A stretch of 27,739 nt of DNA from Nitrososphaerota archaeon (GCA_027314685.1 DAHVAI010000337.1:1-27739); one strand, 5' to 3'. Shown: positions 1 to 9,751, counted from the stretch's first letter. Numbers and translations: made by a program. Notes: generated from the letters alone by a model not told the origin.

Positions 1-542
1 CCACTGGCACCATCAATATAGTGGCGTTTGCCACAGGATTTGTGCTCGGTGAAGTCACTCTCAATAGTACGCTTTTATCCCTCAACGCAGCTATGACGCC
101 TTCACCTGCCGCTATCAATGTAGGTGGATCTTCCAAAGTCATGCTTGATGTGATGTCAGGTAACTTTCCAGTAAGCGACGCTACAGTTCAATGGTCAGTC
201 GATACAGGTCAAATATCTCCCATATCAAGTACCACCAATGCTTCCGGATATACCAGCGCTGTAGTGATTGCTCAGACCAATTTAACAAGAGTGCTTGTCA
301 GTGCAAGAATTACCGTACAGGGCTACTCGTTCACAGTCGTTAGTGCAAATGTCATGGTGAACGTAATATCCGCTCCCAAACACGCCAGTGGTATAGTCGG
401 TGTAATGACTATGAATCTTCTCTTTCTTCCCCTGTGGAGTATCATCGTGATTGCTGCTGGAGGGTCAGGCGGGGCATTCTTCTTCATAAGGAGAAAATCT
501 TTGACTGGCTCAGCCGATTACGGAATCGATGAAGAAGTGTAG
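1..542 (+). CDS. C-terminal part of an Ig-like cell-surface protein (5' end outside window)
   Basis: The reading frame is open from the window edge (first full codon at base 3), so the GTG at 21 is an internal codon and the true start lies upstream. About 180 residues are visible. Residues from about 30 to 120 look like a bacterial-Ig-type (Big_1-like) beta domain: alternating hydrophobic strands with a central VQWSVDTG strand and the ASGYTSAVV turn typical of invasin-like folds. A hydrophobic segment (LWSIIVIAAGGSGGAFFF) follows, then RRK and a short acidic tail. This is a C-terminal membrane anchor with the bulk of the protein outside the cell. Several N-x-S/T sequons suggest N-glycosylation. 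It ends in TAG and overlaps the next (decayed) surface gene by 14 nt, suggesting they were co-transcribed. The ligand or role is not evident. Confidence 0.75.
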   Translation, partial: TGTINIVAFATGFVLGEVTLNSTLLSLNAAMTPSPAAINVGGSSKVMLDVMSGNFPVSDATVQWSVDTGQISPISSTTNASGYTSAVVIAQTNLTRVLVSARITVQGYSFTVVSANVMVNVISAPKHASGIVGVMTMNLLFLPLWSIIVIAAGGSGGAFFFIRRKSLTGSADYGIDEEV

Positions 543-2493
543 TGCGCTCTTTGTAATGCTCGCTGATTCGCAAAGTCTGCACAGGTACCGGTCCAAAAGT
601 TCTCGTAGAGTCCATAAGAACATAGCACTCCTTTGGGTTGGGTTCCTGCTCATTGTAGCCATTTCAGTCGCCTCCTTTAGATCAGGATCTTTTGAGGCAT
701 CTACATCAGACCACTCATTTGAGAGCTCTACGTTGTTCCTCGCAACAACACTTTAGTTTCTGGAAACGTCTCCCTCCAGGGAATTCAGTCAGGTGCAGAG
801 TCCTTTCAACTTAGGAAGTATACTTCCTGCTACCCCAAGCATAACATCAGGGAATAGTCCCGCAGGAATAGCTTTCGATCCGACAAACGGAGAACTGTTT
901 GTGGCTAAACTTTGACCCTGGAACCGTGACCGTGATTAACGGAAACACCAATACAGAGATACCGACTCTATTCACTGGAATGGTGTACTCACCATGGACA
1001 GTAGTTTACAATTCGTCGATCGAAGAGGTTTTTGTGACAGACCCAGAAGATGGCAATATTTCGGTAGTAAGCGCATCAAACAATGTTCTGTTAGCAACTT
1101 TGATAGTGGGAAATGACAACGCTCATCCTAGTGGTATTGCATATGACCCTATGAACAACGATACATATGTTGCAATGTTTCCTGATGACGAGCTCTATCA
1201 GATCAGCGACGAATATAGGATAATCGGGAACATCAGCCTGGGGAGCTCCGCTAGTCCTTACGGTGTGGGTTACGACCCCGTCAACGAGAATATCTACGTT
1301 ACTGACCTCAATTCGGGATCAGTTTCTGTTGTTAGCGGAAATACTGGTGGCATAGTCGTTTCCGTTGCAGTGGGTTCATCTCCTGATTCAATTGCTGCAG
1401 ATACAAACTTGGGCTCTGCGTATGGTGATTTGTTTGTCACGAATTATCAATCAAATACAACAAGTGTAATCAGTAGCTCTACCAACAAGGTCATAGCGAG
1501 CATCAACGTAGGATTTAATCCCGATGCAATAACATTTGATCCCAACAATGGCTACTTTTATGTCGCAAACTACGGCTCCAACACGGTGTCTGTTATCAAT
1601 CCAGTTTCGAATACAGTTGTGAACACAATTGCCGTAGGTTCTCATCCATCAGGCATCGCTTACGATTCTCTAAATGGTAACATATACGTGACAAACTTTA
1701 GCGAAGGTACGATATCAGTAGTATCTACGGGAAGCCAATCGACATCGACTATCACTTCAAGAAGTTCAACGCTATCTTCCAGTACTACAACAACATCCAC
1801 TTCAACTTCTAGCGGGTCAACCTCAAGTCAAAGCACTTCTACTACAACTTTGCAGAAAACAACGACTACAACCAGTGCTTCTTCATCAACTTCGACGTGC
1901 GTTTCGACCGATACGACTCTGACCTCAAGTACTTCTTCGTCCACTCAGACAGCTTCGACGACGACAAGTGCTTCTTCCACAACATCACTATCATCTACCA
2001 GCTCGAGTCAAACTTCGAGCACTTCCACCACCTCTGGTTCAGGTACGCTTGCTACGACAGTTTCTTCGTCATCAAGCTCTTCGGCAAATTCCACCTTGAA
2101 CTATGCATCCACATCTACAGTCTACACAAGCTCTGCAACGACAACATCAATCGCACAAACGACGTCTATTGATACTGCGTCTACAACTAATACATCTACG
2201 GTGTAATCAACATTCTATTCAGGCACTACAACGACTAAGGATTTGAGCCTTCAAAATTCCAGCACTTTGGCCGGCGCGTCTGGTTCCACATCTTACAGTT
2301 CATCTCCACTTGTCTCATCTTCTACTCCATCTTCAAGTGGATCCTCGTTTTCAACTACGATTGGCTCGAACACTCAACGAATTCATCCAAGTCGGGTCAG
2401 TTTAATGTTTCATTGACTTTCGCGCTCTCTGCAATGATTGGCGCAGTCATAGTTGTGTCATCGGTATTGGCCATTAGGAAAAGGACGAAATAA
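529..2493 (+). pseudogene. Decayed YVTN beta-propeller surface protein with S/T-rich stalk and C-terminal anchor
   Basis: One ancestral gene can be reassembled from broken pieces. An ATG at 529 starts an N-terminal signal anchor (hydrophobic stretch about residues 33-51). An in-frame TAG follows at 754-756, after which the same frame continues as YVTN-type propeller sequence (SPAGIAFDPTNGELFVA) to about 907. There an extra A in the AAA run shifts the frame; dropping it restores FVANFDPGTVTVING. The second frame (open 899-2206) holds the remaining blades, each with a [SHN]P-x-[GA]-I-x-[YF]D motif followed by (I/F)YV(T/A)N. About seven blades are counted in total, a full propeller only if both sides of the frameshift belong together. 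A long Ser/Thr stalk (from about 1735) is cut by TAA at 2204-2206, and one more frameshift near 2380 is needed to reach the C-terminal membrane helix and RKRTK tail ending at 2491-2493. Such proteins are S-layer-like or adhesive surface proteins. At least four lesions make it a pseudogene. Confidence 0.78.
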
Positions 2494-2526
2494 CCTTCCA
2501 TAAATTTCGCAGTTTAGTCTGCGCTT

Positions 2527-4218
2527 CTAGTTCATTCGTCCAGTTGCAACAAGTGCAACAAGTAACTCAGTAATCGCTATGACAGTCATAGCCCCTATAG
2601 ATATTGGATGGTCTAATGTTAGCACGAACGTTATCGAATAGGTCACTATAGGCGAAAGGATTATCGCGAAGGCTATGCCCAGCGATTGTATCAGTCTCTT
2701 AATGTCAGCACCAGCCATCATACTGAAACCTCTCGCCTGACGATTCGCACCTTTGTTTCCACTCGGTCTAAGAAAGAAGCCTATCTCTCCCACACATGCG
2801 GCGCAAACCGCAACAAGCTCAACGAAAGGGATGATTAAGATGTAATCAGAAACGACTGGCTTTGACAATGCGATAGCAAGAAGCGCAATTGGAACGGGAA
2901 CAAAAGTGAGAGCGGCAATCATTGCTTTGGCATTTATGATAGTCTTTGAACTTAGCGGAAGTGACATTGAATATTCTAGTCCTGTTCCCTCGGTATTGAG
3001 AAGCGTTGAACATATCATTGTTGAGAAGAAACAGCCCACGATTGTACTGATTATCATCGCTGTAGCTCTCATAACTGGAAACTACACAGTAATCACCGCT
3101 AGTGTTAACACTTCGAACATTGGAGCGGCGTAAAGGAATGCCAACGAAGGATTCATACTCGCAAGTCGGAGATCCTTTATCACGTAAGCTTGGAGTGGAC
3201 TTCTTGTTCTAAGCAGATAATCTTTCACGATTGGTCTCGAGAGCTTGGAACCTACACCTCTGGTTATCCTCCCAATTGAATGCAATGTGCTTCTCCCAAC
3301 ACCCACAGCCAAGAGAAAATAGAAAATTGTAGATATGATCGCCAGAAGTTGCGGTACAAATCTTGGAATCAAGAGCACTGTTCTCGAAGGCAGCGGAATA
3401 GATGAAAACAAGTTCGGGTACACGACGTTTGAAATAGCGAACCCAATTGAGAATGGATGGATTATCAGTAGTAGCAATCCAGCCGGGCGTGTGTAAATTC
3501 CCAAAATCGCTGAGGTAAGATAGGGCAAGAGATAACTTATGAAATTGAAGACAAAACCGATGCTCAGCGCTGCAACTCCCCAAGTAATCAAGAACAGCGA
3601 TCTTCCAATAGTTGCTTTCCTAGATCTTCCTCCTCTTGAGACGTTCTTGTAAAAGATGCCTGAAAACCAAAGCGCAAGACCCATAGCGAAGACCACGTTG
3701 ATTATCGAGCCCCCTAGCATAAGACCCGAGGCTATTATCGAATGCGTGAGGATCCAGATCGAAGCTACCTGGACTATCGTAGTACTCAGGGCAATATAGT
3801 CAAAGGTCCTTAGTAGTGAAAGAACGGCAACTATAGAAAAATCTCTCTCGTCCAGAGGCAGCGTCATGAGAATTGAATATGGCTCTCCGCTCGAAAATGA
3901 CGGCAGTATCTGCAGAGAATAGAACACTATGTATGCAAGACTGATCGCGAGGCTTAGAGAAACTCCACTGATGATAGCTTCAGGCGAAGATGCGACAACG
4001 TATTCAAGAAATGGAAATGCAGCCCCAATTGTTCCAAGAACTGCGAATGCTATTTTGCTTGTCTTCGCACTACTCATTGCAACATTGAATCGTTTCTTCA
4101 TGTCTTGCTCTGATGAGGAGGTCCCAAACTGGCTCTGACCCCTACTCATTTGTATTGAACGATACGCTACTTCAGTGTACACAGTTCCAGAGAGTTTCCA
4201 ATCTTTACTGAGAGTCAA
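2527..4218 (-). pseudogene. ABC-2-like transporter permease interrupted by an in-frame TAG
   Basis: This is a multi-spanning membrane protein of about 560 codons. The N-terminal 378 codons (3082-4218) and C-terminal 181 codons (2527-3072) are in the same frame, separated only by TAG (plus-strand 3082-3084) and three sense codons before the ATG at 3070-3072. Hydrophobic segments continue evenly across the break. The downstream piece starts in the middle of a helix and carries the STLLNTEGTGLEYSMSLPLS stretch (residues about 21-40), a typical late element of this permease type. It lies 24 nt downstream of the ABC ATPase gene, so the two form an exporter operon. The longest start is TTG at 4218. 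The ATG at 4149 (MSRGQSQFG) is an alternative that leaves a 93-nt gap. Substrate unknown. Either two half-proteins are made (downstream one reinitiating at ATG 3072) or the gene is dead; I favour a recent nonsense mutation. Confidence 0.72.
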
Positions 4219-4242
4219 TCGACTGTACTTTCCATTTGGAAT

Positions 4243-5136
4243 TTATCGGCTCTCGTAGAAAGCTTCACGTAACGCCCTAATTGTCCCAGCTATCTCTTCT
4301 TCTTCATGTGTAAGTTTCAAAAAGACTTCTTCAAGCGTAGCCTTTTCGGTTGTTTCTTCAGAACCCATGTTAGCAGCTACAGTTATTTCGCTAGCCTTTC
4401 TCCTGAGTTCTTCAATAGAACCTTCTGCAACAATCTTACCCTTGTAGATTATTCCGATCCTATCGCATATGTTCTCTGCGACTTCCATTATGTGTGTTGA
4501 AAAGAGAACCGCACCCTCATTCTTTCTTGAATGAAGCGATATCAGATCCTTGACTATTCGGCTCGTTTTTGCGTCAAGCCCATTAAGGGGTTCGTCTAGC
4601 AATAGAAGAGATGGTTCGTGGAGCAGTGCAGCCACGATGGATATCTTTTGCCTTGTTCCCATGGAGAGTGTGCCAATAGGAGAGTCGTAGAATTGTTCTA
4701 ATCCAAAGGCAGGCGACAATCTCTCGACGCTCTCGTTTACTTTGTTTGAGTCAATTCTTCTGACAGATGCTACGAACTCAAAAAAATCTCTCGGTGTTAG
4801 CGACTCATAAAGCATCGAATTCTCAGGAACATAACCTATTTTCGATTTGACTATGAGTGATTCAGTGGCGTTATCAAATCCCAGAACCTTCACGATGCCC
4901 GATGTTGGCTCGACTAGTCCTGCTATGATCTTGATCAATGTACTCTTGCCCGCGCCATTCGGCCCCAACAAACCGTATATCTCGCCAGGCATTAATCTAA
5001 GGTTCAGCCCTGCAAGCGCAATTACTGAACCGTATGACTTGCTTAGATCTACCGCTTCAACAATTGGAACCTGGCTTTGTTGCGATGGCAAGGAGGAAGA
5101 AACTTGCAAAAATTCTTCGGCCTCTCTTATCCCCAT
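4243..5136 (-). CDS. ABC transporter ATP-binding protein (ABC-2 exporter type)
   Basis: The 297-residue protein has all parts of an ABC nucleotide-binding domain in order: Walker A GPNGAGKST (58-66), a Q-loop region (IGYVPENSMLYESLTP), a signature loop in the variant form LSMGTRQK, Walker B LLLLDEPLNGLD, and the H-loop STH. The C-terminus carries the acidic extension (VFLKLTHEEEE) usual for ATPases of ABC-2 type exporters. It should bind ATP at the cytoplasmic face and drive the membrane permease encoded just downstream, which is broken by a stop codon. ATG start. The first 22 or so residues are a polar leader before the conserved IVEAVDLSKSYG strand. No substrate can be named from sequence. 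Confidence 0.93.
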   Translation of the reverse strand: MGIREAEEFLQVSSSLPSQQSQVPIVEAVDLSKSYGSVIALAGLNLRLMPGEIYGLLGPNGAGKSTLIKIIAGLVEPTSGIVKVLGFDNATESLIVKSKIGYVPENSMLYESLTPRDFFEFVASVRRIDSNKVNESVERLSPAFGLEQFYDSPIGTLSMGTRQKISIVAALLHEPSLLLLDEPLNGLDAKTSRIVKDLISLHSRKNEGAVLFSTHIMEVAENICDRIGIIYKGKIVAEGSIEELRRKASEITVAANMGSEETTEKATLEEVFLKLTHEEEEIAGTIRALREAFYESR

Positions 5137-5165
5137 TTTGTTTGTATTTCAAAGGTAATTGAAAC

Positions 5166-5190
5166 TAGTGAATTTGCAATAGTGAATTTG
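5166..5190. repeat. Short direct repeat TAGTGAATTTG, two copies 14 bp apart
   Basis: Identical 11-mers lie at 5166-5176 and 5180-5190. The region is between the divergent ABC ATPase (start 5136, minus) and pilus ATPase (start 5361, plus). The 14-bp period does not match a helical turn well. It could be a regulator site for the ABC operon or a chance tandem slip. Confidence 0.35.
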
Positions 5191-5360
5191 AGATAAGTAT
5201 CCGTACTCCATTTTTCAGGTTAAGCGGGCAAGTTCATAATGATTAATTTGCGGATTCAAGCCTTGTTTTTCATTAATGACCCGAGTTACGATATGTTCTA
5301 TCTCCAAGTCAAGAATGAAAAAGGGCATCGCGAAGATAGCTCAGGAGATTTGATCAAACC

Positions 5361-7025
5361 ATGAAATTATTTGGCTCCAAGAAACCAAAGGACAAACTTG
5401 CGTCCATAAAGCCCAGCAAGAATCAAGCCGGACCAGAGAATGTCGAGGGTCCAATGGTTGGAAGGCCGATTCCTAAGAATTACGAAGTCTTGGAAAGATA
5501 CGCATTGACCCCACCATTTGCTTACGCTGTTATCGCCGAGGACACATCTCAAAAGCTTCCCTACTATTATGTAGATGAGCTCGAACTAACTACCAAGGAG
5601 CTGACTCTTTACAACAATATTCTCACCGTATTGCAAACGGAGCTCAGAGCGCCCAGAGAGGATGTCGATCCGAAAAAGTACTTTGCTGAGCAAGCAAGGT
5701 TGATTTCCGATAGATACAAGTTAACACAAGGAAAGAGCGTTCAGATCTCTTGGGCAAAGATTCTCTATTACGCGGAACGCGATCTCGTGGGGTTCGGAGC
5801 TATCGACGCGTTAATGCGCGATCCTAACATTGAAGACGTCTCAGTTGATGGCACAGGCAAATCAGTCTTCATTTATCATCGCAAATACGAGAGCATTGAA
5901 ACAAACGTAACATACAAAACAGAGGAAAAGCTGGACGATGCGATTGTCAGGTTGGTACACATGTCGGGCAAGCACGTCAGCACGGCATTCCCGATCGTTG
6001 ATGCGACACTTCCTGGTGGTCACAGACTTGCGGCAACTTTCAGAAGAGAGGTATCGCCTCAGGGCTCCACACTCACAATCAGAAAATTCAGAAAGGATCC
6101 AATCACAATCATCGACTTGATTAACTACGGAGTCCTCGATTACAATATCGCAGCCTACGCTTGGCTCTTGATCGAGAATAGAGCCACTGCGGTAGTCGTT
6201 GGGGCAACCGCGTCCGGTAAAACTACTTTCCTCAACGCGCTACTCTCAATGGTAAATCCTAATTCCAAAATCGTAACAATCGAAGAGGTTCAAGAGATCA
6301 ACATTCACCACATAAACTGGGCTGCTCTCGTTTCGAGGTTGAGCTATGGACTCTCCGAAACGAACATTGGTGAAGTCAGTCTATTCAACCTAGTCAAAAC
6401 TGCTATGAGAATGCGACCGGACATCATGGTTGTAGGAGAGGTGAGAGGAGAAGAGGCATACGCACTGTTTCAGGCAATATCTACTGGTCACGGAGGACTT
6501 GCAACTCTGCACGCAGAGGACGCAAGTTCGGCAATACAAAGGCTTACTTCGAAGCCAATGGACGTAGCACCCTCCTACATCAGCTTCCTAGATCTGATAT
6601 TTTCAGTAAGACGTGTTGCCATGCCCGACCAATCAAGCCCTGGCTCTCCTAGAATCGTGAGAAGAGTCATGTCGGTGGAAGAAGTGGAAAGCGCAAACAA
6701 GTACGTCCAATCGTTTGTTTGGGACCCCAACCGAGACAAGTTCCTAGAGTTCCTCGAAAACAGCGTTAAGCTCAAGAAACTAGCAAAAGACTATGGCAAG
6801 CCCATGAAATCAATCTTAGCAGAAATCAAGAACAGAATTCTGGTCCTTCAATGGCTTAGATCTAGAAACATAAGAAACTACATCGAGATTAGTACAGTGT
6901 TCTCTCAGTATCATAATGATCCGGAAGGAATGATAGCGAGGATCAAGGCTGAATCTGTGGTAAGGCCCTTATTCCAAGAGCAGCAGGAAGCTATGGCACA
7001 GCCGCAGGGGCAATTGATTCCTTAA
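5361..7025 (+). CDS. Type IV pilus / type II secretion-like assembly ATPase (TadA/GspE/FlaI family)
   Basis: This 554-residue secretion ATPase contains the family boxes in order: Walker A GATASGKT (281-288), Asp box IVTIEEVQEI (304-313), Walker B with arginine DIMVVGEVRGEEA (354-366), and His box ATLHAED (381-387). The N-terminal region (about 60-240) is the usual N1/N2 domain, including DLVGFGAIDALMRDPNIEDV. It hydrolyses ATP as a hexamer at the cytoplasmic face to add or remove pilin-like subunits. The ATG start is preceded by CAGGAG 14-19 nt upstream, a rather distant ribosome site. The next gene, a double TadC/FlaJ-like platform, begins 19 nt after the stop, as in archaeal pilus operons. 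A C-terminal tail of about 110 residues after the motor ends in a Gln-rich stretch. Whether it serves adhesion, DNA uptake or secretion cannot be told: no pilin gene with a class III signal is visible here. Confidence 0.93.
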   Translation: MKLFGSKKPKDKLASIKPSKNQAGPENVEGPMVGRPIPKNYEVLERYALTPPFAYAVIAEDTSQKLPYYYVDELELTTKELTLYNNILTVLQTELRAPREDVDPKKYFAEQARLISDRYKLTQGKSVQISWAKILYYAERDLVGFGAIDALMRDPNIEDVSVDGTGKSVFIYHRKYESIETNVTYKTEEKLDDAIVRLVHMSGKHVSTAFPIVDATLPGGHRLAATFRREVSPQGSTLTIRKFRKDPITIIDLINYGVLDYNIAAYAWLLIENRATAVVVGATASGKTTFLNALLSMVNPNSKIVTIEEVQEINIHHINWAALVSRLSYGLSETNIGEVSLFNLVKTAMRMRPDIMVVGEVRGEEAYALFQAISTGHGGLATLHAEDASSAIQRLTSKPMDVAPSYISFLDLIFSVRRVAMPDQSSPGSPRIVRRVMSVEEVESANKYVQSFVWDPNRDKFLEFLENSVKLKKLAKDYGKPMKSILAEIKNRILVLQWLRSRNIRNYIEISTVFSQYHNDPEGMIARIKAESVVRPLFQEQQEAMAQPQGQLIP

Positions 7026-7044
7026 ACTTGGGAAGCAGTAGCAG

Positions 7045-8859
7045 TTGGCACAGCTAGAAAAGTCGGTTCAAAGACCTCAGAGAACTAGATCTTCTGAACA
7101 GCAAAAAACAAAGGATGAAAAAAAGAAATCAGGAATCAAGTTATTCGATAGATTGCTTAGATTCTCCCTAAAATACGCGTACAAACCGAGCAAGTTGCTT
7201 GCCTCAAGACTACCAGATCTGCGAAACGACCTACTCCGCTCGAACTTGTACATCTCAGCGGAGGGAATTATTTCGATTACTATGCTCTTTGTTTTCATTT
7301 CGATCCCTCTCGTTGGGATTGGGATGTTCCTTATGGCAAGGGCAGGCTTTGGTATTGCTATAATCGGATTGCCAGTCGCGTTAGTTATCCCTCCGATGCT
7401 TATGCTCAATCTCCCCAAAATCAGCGCCTCCTCAAGAGCATCCGCACTCGAAAATGAGCTCCCGTATGTGATTGGCTACATTACAGTGCTGGCAGGCGGA
7501 GGAATTTCGCCGTTTGTCACGCTCAAGAGACTTGCAAAAGCCGATTCTATATTTCCTACAGCTGCAAAGGAAGCAAGGAGAATCTTACTAGATATCGAAA
7601 TATTCGGCATGGATGCAATATCTGCTCTGGAGAAAGTATCAAGGATGAACCCAAACAAGGCGTTTGCAGACTTTATCGGTGGTTACGTATCCGTTTTGAA
7701 GACTGGAGGTGACGCCCTAAGTTATTTGGAGACAAAGTTGAAGGAAATTTTTGCTTTCGCTGAAGCTAAGGTGAGAAGAGGTTCAGAGTTTATAGGTACC
7801 ATGGCCGAAGCATACATAATTGTCGTTGTTGTCATGGGCGTTTCTTTGACGATCCTCTGGGCGACCGAAAATCTCCTTGGTGGAATCACGACCGGTGGTG
7901 TAGGCGGTCTCGCAGGCCAAGGAGGTAACTCTCAAGCGCTCAACCCTTCTTTGATTATCATGTTCTCCCTCTTGTTTGTACCGATCATTTCAATTATTTT
8001 CATCATTGTACTTGGTAGCGCGCAAACAAGAGAACCGTTCGGTTTCGACAAGCCGTTCTATGTGTTGTTAGCTTGTCTCCCGATAGTCGCCCTTTGCTAT
8101 TTCGTCCCATTTGGTCTCCCTCAATATATCCAGCTCGGTATTGGTCTCGCTATCGCTACAACTCCTCCTGCGATCATACAGATGAGGTATGTGAGTCAGA
8201 AAAAAGCCGTAGAAGCAAAACTCGCGAACTTTCTGAGAGACATTTCCGAGGTAAGGAAGACAGGTCTTGCTCCAGAGAAGACCATCGAGCAGCTTGCTAA
8301 CAGACAGTATGCTGGTCTGACTCCTCATATACAGAGTATCGCATCTCAGCTGAGCTGGGGTACTCCCATACGTACAGTACTCGTTCATTTCAGAGAATCT
8401 GTGAAAAGCTGGCTTACGAAAGCAATGGCCTTTCTTTTGCTCGAAGTCGTCGATGTCGGAGGCGGCTCCTCAAAGATGTTCACCGACTTGGCAGATTTTA
8501 CCGAAAAGAACGCGCTACTCGTTCAAGAAAGGCGCTCGATGGTCAGACCATACATTATGATTCCATACATCGGGGCGATCATGGTAGTCATAACAACTGC
8601 CATGATGCTATACTTTGTTAATCCTCCTGGCCTAGCATCGGCCGGCGTTCCAGCGCTCACTTCGAATGCAATACTCAAGCAGGCTACAAACATCCTTCTG
8701 ATCTGCGCATTCTTCCAAGCTTGGGTTATGGGCATGGTGGCAGGAAAGATGGGTGAGGAAAGCGCCGCCGATGGATTCAAACATGCCACTCTACTGGTCG
8801 TCATAAGCATCATTGCTGTTTACGTCTCATTCCATCTCATCAATTCAATCAGCGTATAG
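7045..8859 (+). CDS. TadC/FlaJ-like membrane platform protein with two T2SSF domains
   Basis: The 604-residue integral membrane protein has about nine hydrophobic segments. Two cytoplasmic helical domains of the type II secretion F kind are seen, about residues 125-250 (ENELPYVIGYITVLAGGGISP then the SRMNPNKAFADFIGGYVSVLKTGG region) and about 385-510 (LANFLRDISEVRKTGLAPEKT and VVDVGGGSSKMFTDLADF). This internal duplication is common in archaeal pilus platforms. It should anchor the ATPase encoded just upstream. The start is TTG at 7045, 19 nt after the previous stop; no better start fits before the Lys-rich cytoplasmic leader. Partner pilins are not in the window. Confidence 0.9.
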   Translation: MAQLEKSVQRPQRTRSSEQQKTKDEKKKSGIKLFDRLLRFSLKYAYKPSKLLASRLPDLRNDLLRSNLYISAEGIISITMLFVFISIPLVGIGMFLMARAGFGIAIIGLPVALVIPPMLMLNLPKISASSRASALENELPYVIGYITVLAGGGISPFVTLKRLAKADSIFPTAAKEARRILLDIEIFGMDAISALEKVSRMNPNKAFADFIGGYVSVLKTGGDALSYLETKLKEIFAFAEAKVRRGSEFIGTMAEAYIIVVVVMGVSLTILWATENLLGGITTGGVGGLAGQGGNSQALNPSLIIMFSLLFVPIISIIFIIVLGSAQTREPFGFDKPFYVLLACLPIVALCYFVPFGLPQYIQLGIGLAIATTPPAIIQMRYVSQKKAVEAKLANFLRDISEVRKTGLAPEKTIEQLANRQYAGLTPHIQSIASQLSWGTPIRTVLVHFRESVKSWLTKAMAFLLLEVVDVGGGSSKMFTDLADFTEKNALLVQERRSMVRPYIMIPYIGAIMVVITTAMMLYFVNPPGLASAGVPALTSNAILKQATNILLICAFFQAWVMGMVAGKMGEESAADGFKHATLLVVISIIAVYVSFHLINSISV

Positions 8860-8944
8860 AAGGGCCTATGTTAGTTTAGTTTTGAAGCGAATGAGCGAGC
8901 GCGGGCCACACTGTTTCTAGAGGCTTTACGCCCAACCCAAATCG

Positions 8945-8952
8945 ATTAAAAG
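8945..8952 (+). promoter_or_regulatory. TATA-like box for the gene at 8975
   Basis: ATTAAAAG is centred about 27 nt before the TTG start, the spacing of an archaeal box A when transcription starts at or next to the start codon (leaderless mRNA). Inferred from position and sequence only. Confidence 0.5.
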
Positions 8953-8974
8953 CAGTATCAACAGCGACACGAAC

Positions 8975-9406
8975 TTGTCAAGAAGAGATAGCTACCGGAT
9001 CGCAAGTGAGCGCGATAAGAACTGGATTGCAAGCCTCAACATATCAAAGCTCAATAACATTCTTTGGCCGCTGTATGTTGCGTTCATCTGTCTCAACTTT
9101 CTTGACATTTACACGACCAGCATAGCGCTTTCAACGCCTAACATATTTGTGGAGAAGAACATCCTCGCGGCAAGATTATTCGCTTCGAGCTTTCTTGGAT
9201 TCCTTTTCGCACTCGCAGTGAAATTTGCTCCAGCTATTCCTCTATTCTACGCAGTCTTTGTAGGAGATTCTGAAAAGCATCGCTATCAGGTGAGAATAGT
9301 GAAAGTCAGTGCTCTGGCCGCCTTGATTGCTGGAGTAGCGTTCTACGGCTTTGTAGTCCTGGTTAATAACATCCCGGTGCTCATTTCAGGAACACTAGGT
9401 CACTAA
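8975..9406 (+). CDS. Small four-helix membrane protein (DUF5658-like)
   Basis: The 143-residue protein has four hydrophobic segments (about residues 30-50, 67-92, 105-125 and 120-137). The first holds the pattern N-F-L-D-I-Y-T-T then F-V-E-K-N, which resembles the conserved N..D..(T)T...(E).N signature of DUF5658-type membrane proteins; this match is from memory. TTG start, with a TATA-like box 27 nt upstream indicating its own leaderless transcript although it follows the pilus genes by 115 nt. Its role is unknown. The position suggests an accessory to the pilus-like system, but it could be independent. Confidence 0.7.
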   Translation: MSRRDSYRIASERDKNWIASLNISKLNNILWPLYVAFICLNFLDIYTTSIALSTPNIFVEKNILAARLFASSFLGFLFALAVKFAPAIPLFYAVFVGDSEKHRYQVRIVKVSALAALIAGVAFYGFVVLVNNIPVLISGTLGH

Positions 9407-9718
9407 GGCGACGAAATATTCCTCTTTCAGCAAGTTAAGCCGAAACGCATTCTATGAAAGAAGTGCATTTTTTCACTCGTAGCTTTCGTCAGAAATTAGG
9501 CACATCACTTCAACTTGACAGCATAAAGTTCCAGAGGATTTATTGGGTCTCCGCACAGAACTATAGAAAGGGTCACACTCCTCAAGGAGTAGATTGTCTT
9601 TGCCAAAGCTACGCTCATGCTGACAAATGCCTTTGCGAACAGTGAGTGCTATCACTATCCCTTACTGAGAGTAGTCTGTCTAGGGACTTGACATTGCACA
9701 AGAAAAATAATCAGCGTT
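9407..9718. other. Non-coding spacer
   Basis: This stretch has only short open frames on both strands (about 60 codons), without recognisable protein character, promoter spacing or start context. A small ACTCC/GGAGT inverted repeat lies near 9578-9592. No tRNA or other RNA gene was recognised. Confidence 0.5.
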
Positions 9719-9737
9719 GGATTGCTAAAAGCAATCC
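9719..9737 (-). terminator. Perfect hairpin GGATTGCT-AAA-AGCAATCC downstream of the minus-strand DUF4382-like gene
   Basis: An 8-bp perfect stem with a 3-nt loop lies 15 nt after the stop of the gene at 9752-10525. On the minus strand it is followed by AACGCTGATTATTTTTCTTG, which includes a T5 run, so a terminator role is plausible. Its core TTGCTAAAAGCAA recurs upstream of the same gene at 10579-10591. Confidence 0.55.
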
Positions 9738-9751
9738 AAACGGCAATCGAC

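Noticed and set aside
1735..2200. CRISPR or tandem DNA repeat array in the Ser/Thr-rich stretch
   Set aside because: The low complexity comes from runs of TCN/ACN codons in a surface-protein stalk; no constant repeat with regular spacers is present.
754..3084. TAG read as pyrrolysine or another amino acid
   Set aside because: The two internal TAGs (754-756 and 3082-3084) are in genes that are otherwise damaged or of uncertain function, and TAG is the normal stop of several intact genes (542, 8859). No pyrrolysine genes are visible.
9454..9655. Open frames of about 60 codons on both strands
   Set aside because: Composition and lack of start signals suggest chance frames in a spacer.
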